From Paenibacillus sp. FSL H8-0079 (GTDB taxonomy: Bacteria; Bacillota; Bacilli; Paenibacillales; Paenibacillaceae): a stretch of 64,000 bases of DNA. Below are positions 61,406 to 64,000 of this stretch, in pieces. The stretch spans positions 5,394,001 to 5,458,000 of the forward strand of contig NZ_CP150300.1 in NCBI RefSeq assembly GCF_037991315.1. The letters are read 5' to 3'. The stretch's first letter is position 1; every line of letters begins with the position of its first letter. Below the pieces are notes generated by a model. It was given only the letters and a program-made list of their open reading frames with translations. It was not told the origin of the DNA and made no database searches. A program made the translations under genes and the position numbers.

Positions 61406-61639
61406 ATGTACGGAAGTCAAAACCAAGGTAGCGGTAGCCGCTCCAACAACCTGGTCGTTCCCCAAGCAACTGCAGCATTGCAACAATTGAAAATTGAAGC
61501 TGCACAAGAGCTGGGTGTAACTATTCCACAAGATGGTTACTACGGTAACTATACTTCCCGTGAGACAGGTTCTCTGGGTGGATACATCACTAAACGTCTG
61601 GTGCAAATCGCTGAGCAGCAATTATCGGGTCGTTCGTAA
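61406..61639 (+). CDS. alpha/beta-type small acid-soluble spore protein (B)
   Basis: 77 residues from the ATG at 61406, with AAGGAGGTGA upstream. From SRSNNLVVPQ to LVQIAEQ it differs from SASP A by only two residues (NS versus TA), while the N-terminus MYGSQNQGSG and C-terminus are specific. A DNA-protecting spore protein. The upstream part of the longer frame is not coding. Confidence 0.95.
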   Translation: MYGSQNQGSGSRSNNLVVPQATAALQQLKIEAAQELGVTIPQDGYYGNYTSRETGSLGGYITKRLVQIAEQQLSGRS

Positions 61640-61679
61640 GCTCGTAATTTTTGCTTGAGCCTGAGCAGAATCCAAAGTA

Positions 61680-61708
61680 AAAGCGGCCTTCTTCGGAAGT
61701 GCCGCTTT
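61680..61708 (+). terminator. terminator of SASP B
   Basis: AAAGCGGC (61680-61687) pairs with GCCGCTTT (61701-61708), CTTC/GAAG inside, T-rich after. Confidence 0.8.
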
Positions 61709-61723
61709 CTCTTGTGCAACTAG

Positions 61724-62134
61724 TTAGGAGGTCGACTCCATACCTGAATCCTTGTATGTATTGGTTCTAGGGTAACGAATCATCAGGCTCGCCATATTGT
61801 AATTAGACTCCATTGTTGCATCCACCAAAATCATACCTTGTCTTACTGTGAAGTCGTACGATATCTCGCCATGCGTCCAATTGCGTTTGAATTTCAACGT
61901 CTCCAGTGCCATTGCCCGGAAAGAAGTTCTCTGGGTTTCGTTCAGCCCCCCTTCCTCCACATCCATCTGCCCATCTCGTCCAGCTATCGGATTATGTCGA
62001 ATACCGAATTTCCCAATTACGTTGTTTCGTATTTGCACAAAAACCACTCCTGAATCTAACCCTGACAACTCATTATCAAGTTCTTTGAATACCAGATCCA
62101 ACTGTCTCGCTAATGAAAGCTCATCAATTTTCAT
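61724..62134 (-). CDS. hypothetical protein
   Basis: 136 residues, soluble, mixed alpha/beta. No family is recognised. MKIDELSLARQLDLVFKELD opens with an amphipathic helix, and the middle is acidic (GRDGQMDVEEGGLNE). GGAGAG upstream of the ATG. Single gene, convergent with SASP B and separated from pepF by about 275 bases. Confidence 0.65.
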   Translation of the reverse strand: MKIDELSLARQLDLVFKELDNELSGLDSGVVFVQIRNNVIGKFGIRHNPIAGRDGQMDVEEGGLNETQRTSFRAMALETLKFKRNWTHGEISYDFTVRQGMILVDATMESNYNMASLMIRYPRTNTYKDSGMESTS

Positions 62135-62345
62135 ATTAACACTCTCCTTATATGCTTATAGTCCTATATGGTAAGGACTTACGACTCATTATATGACATC
62201 ATATGTGCTCATTCAACAAACAACGGCAAAGTTGGGTATTTCTAACTATGATTTGCACAATTAATTGCCATTCCACTCCCTTAAACTGAGCTTTTTCACT
62301 TAATTACGACAAAATATTCGAGAATCGAAAATGAGGATTCTGAAC

Positions 62346-62389
62346 AAAAAAAGCTGCAATCCAGTGTCTGTTAAACACCGGATTGCAGC
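62346..62389 (-). terminator. terminator of pepF
   Basis: GCTGCAATCC (62353-62362) pairs with GGATTGCAGC (62380-62389), with GTGT/ACAC inside and a T7 tract on the minus strand. Confidence 0.88.
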
Positions 62390-62410
62390 CATTTCATATA
62401 TATATCCAAC

Positions 62411-64000
62411 CTATTTTTCGATTGCTGTCATCTGTAGAAACTGCTCAATATCGGCAATGACCAAGTCTGCAGCATTTTTCCAGAAATCCGGTTGTGTCAG
62501 GTCCGTACCCAGATGTTTCTGAGCAAGTTCTTCGACTGTCATTCGCCCTGTATCCCGCAACAAATCATCATATTTATCGGCAAATGCTGTTCCTTCTTGC
62601 TGTGCTCTCGCATAGATTCCCGCACTGAACATGTACCCAAACGTGTATGGGAAGTTATAGAATGGCACACCTGTCAGGTAGAAATGCAGTTTAGATGCCC
62701 AGAAGTGAGGATGATCTGATGCAAGCACGCCACAGAACGCTTCCTCCTGTGCCTCCACCATTAATTTGGATAGCTCATCCGCGTTAACCAAGCCTTTTTT
62801 ACGTTGTTCATAGAAACGATTCTCAAACAGGAACCGGGCATGGATATTCATAAAGAACGCCACACTGCGCTGTATCTTGTCTTCCAGCAACGCCAGCTTC
62901 TCTTGTTCATCTGTTGCCGCCTGTACCAGGGCATCTGCTACAATCAGTTCAGCAAACGTGGAAGCCGTCTCGGCCACATTCATCGCATAACGCTGATTCA
63001 ATGCGGGCAGCTCTTCCATAATGTGTTGATGATACCCATGACCAAGTTCATGCGCAAGAGTCGACACATTGGACGGCGTCCCGGAGAAGGTCATGAAAAT
63101 TCGAGTTGCTTTGCTAAGTGGCAAAGACGTACAGAATCCTCCTGGACGCTTGCCAGGACGGTCTTCTGCTTCGATCCAGCGTTTCTCAAAAGCCATCTCT
63201 GCAAACGAGGAAAGTTTAGGACTGAACTTGGCAAACTGTTCAACAATATTGATTGCTGCCTCATCGTAAGTGATTTTGCCACTCGATTGGCCTACAGGTG
63301 CTTCTACGTCGCTCCAGCTCAGCTTGTCTACCCCCAGCAGTTCTGCCTTGCGCTCCAGATATTGAACAAGCGCAGGCTTCGCCCCGTTAATCACATCCCA
63401 CATCGTATCCAGTGTTTGACGAGACATCCGGTTGATGGCCAGAGGTTCTTTGAGGATATCATCCCAGCCACGTTTCTCATATAACTTCAGACGGAATCCT
63501 GCGAGGTGGTTCAGTGTATCTGCACAGAAATCTTCGACATCCGTCCAAGCCTGCTCCCAGTTTGCGAATACCGTCTCGCGTACATTCCGATCACTATCGC
63601 TCAGCTTGTTGGCAGCCTGTCCTGCGGACAGCATCACCGTTTCCCCATCTTGCTCAAATGGAATGTTTACCTTGCTGACAATCGTATTATAGAATTTGCC
63701 CCAACCATGGTAACCATCCACACCCAGATCCAGAGCAAGGCCTTCCAGTTCCGGCGACAGCTTCTCACGAGCCAGCGTACGACTCTCGTTCAATACAAAT
63801 GCCAGCGGCTGGATATCTTCCCGAGCAATCCACGCGTCCCACACCGAATCCGATGTCTGACTAAGTGTATTATCGAACTTCGACTTACTGCCATTCAGCA
63901 TCGCAGCAAGGGAACTGATGGCTCCCTGAAGCTGCGTTGCCTTCTTGTCCTTCTGGTTTTGTGATGAGAGGCAGGATACAAAAGCAGAACCTTCCGATAT
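62411..64000 (-). CDS. pepF: oligoendopeptidase F (M3 family), N-terminus cut off
   Basis: The frame stays open to the right edge, giving at least 529 residues. ALAHELGHG-type zinc motif HELGH lies in STLAHELGHGYHQHIM, and the downstream Glu in NVAETASTFAEL is the third zinc ligand. M3B peptidases cleave short peptides in the cytoplasm. C-terminal features FYNFPYTFGYMFSAGIYA are typical. The true start lies outside; ATG 63901 is internal because conserved-looking sequence continues upstream. Confidence 0.94.
   Translation of the reverse strand: MSEGSAFVSCLSSQNQKDKKATQLQGAISSLAAMLNGSKSKFDNTLSQTSDSVWDAWIAREDIQPLAFVLNESRTLAREKLSPELEGLALDLGVDGYHGWGKFYNTIVSKVNIPFEQDGETVMLSAGQAANKLSDSDRNVRETVFANWEQAWTDVEDFCADTLNHLAGFRLKLYEKRGWDDILKEPLAINRMSRQTLDTMWDVINGAKPALVQYLERKAELLGVDKLSWSDVEAPVGQSSGKITYDEAAINIVEQFAKFSPKLSSFAEMAFEKRWIEAEDRPGKRPGGFCTSLPLSKATRIFMTFSGTPSNVSTLAHELGHGYHQHIMEELPALNQRYAMNVAETASTFAELIVADALVQAATDEQEKLALLEDKIQRSVAFFMNIHARFLFENRFYEQRKKGLVNADELSKLMVEAQEEAFCGVLASDHPHFWASKLHFYLTGVPFYNFPYTFGYMFSAGIYARAQQEGTAFADKYDDLLRDTGRMTVEELAQKHLGTDLTQPDFWKNAADLVIADIEQFLQMTAIEK

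Noticed and set aside
62804..63484. 226-codon frame antisense to pepF
   Set aside because: Shadow of the peptidase gene; no start signal or family match.
1..64000. CRISPR array, prophage, tRNA or rRNA genes
   Set aside because: No regularly spaced direct repeats, phage structural genes or recognisable tRNA/rRNA sequence was seen on reading; absence cannot be proven without a dedicated scan.

Overview
The window looks like a chromosomal segment of a spore-forming, aerobic, low-to-mid GC Firmicute of the Paenibacillus type. I infer this from gene families and layout only, without a database search. The supporting genes are sda, two alpha/beta-type SASPs, a YheC/YheD ATP-grasp protein, a Bacillus-type DnaB initiation protein, YuiB/YumC/YutM/YuzB/YutJ/YutI homologues, an S-box met operon, a T-box trpS, LplABC-type transport with a YesMN-type two-component system, and futalosine-pathway menaquinone synthesis (mqnE). 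No tRNA, rRNA, CRISPR array or prophage was seen.

Layout. 1-10.8 kb is a carbohydrate locus. On the minus strand it holds a YesM-like kinase, a YesN-like regulator, a lipoprotein binding protein, two permeases and the N-terminal part of a GH3 glycosidase. Divergent from these is a secreted GH85 endo-beta-N-acetylglucosaminidase. 10.8-13 kb holds repeat debris, an IS110-type transposase remnant and dnaB without a neighbouring dnaI. 13.3-18 kb is a redox/heme block: YuiB, coproheme decarboxylase, type II NADH dehydrogenase with a Rex-like site, and YumC. 18-24 kb carries a zinc-ribbon protein, sda with a DnaA-box cluster, YheC/D, and convergent overlapping ppx and ppk. 24-31.5 kb has a candidate structured RNA, a GH53 galactanase, unknown genes, RarD, a 7TMR-DISM kinase with a BTAD response regulator, and an NmrA-like gene below a strong palindromic operator.

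31.7-40 kb is mostly housekeeping: A-type Fe-S carrier, mqnE, YutJ, YuzB, NifU-like YutI, an SDR, a DUF2167 remnant, and metNIQ under a SAM-I riboswitch. 40-47 kb holds a HEPN protein, ctaA, a thioredoxin, YppC-like DUF2515, a MurJ/YtgP-type flippase, DUF456 and a HAD phosphatase. 47-53.6 kb is a cell-wall block with two tandem class B PBPs, a membrane-anchored transglutaminase-like protein and a small membrane protein. 53.8-64 kb holds an MFS permease, a TOPRIM protein, SCO1, YfhP, two SASPs flanking T-box trpS and an aldose epimerase, an unknown gene and oligoendopeptidase F running off the end.

The most unexpected material is non-coding. It includes a family of roughly 75-230 bp inverted-repeat-bounded elements with four copies (7.7, 25.5, 47.1 and 55.2 kb), a different MITE-like element inside the coproheme decarboxylase leader, a multi-hairpin RNA candidate at 24.1 kb with its own terminator, and a hairpin that would mask both the ribosome site and start codon of the zinc-ribbon gene at 18.05 kb.
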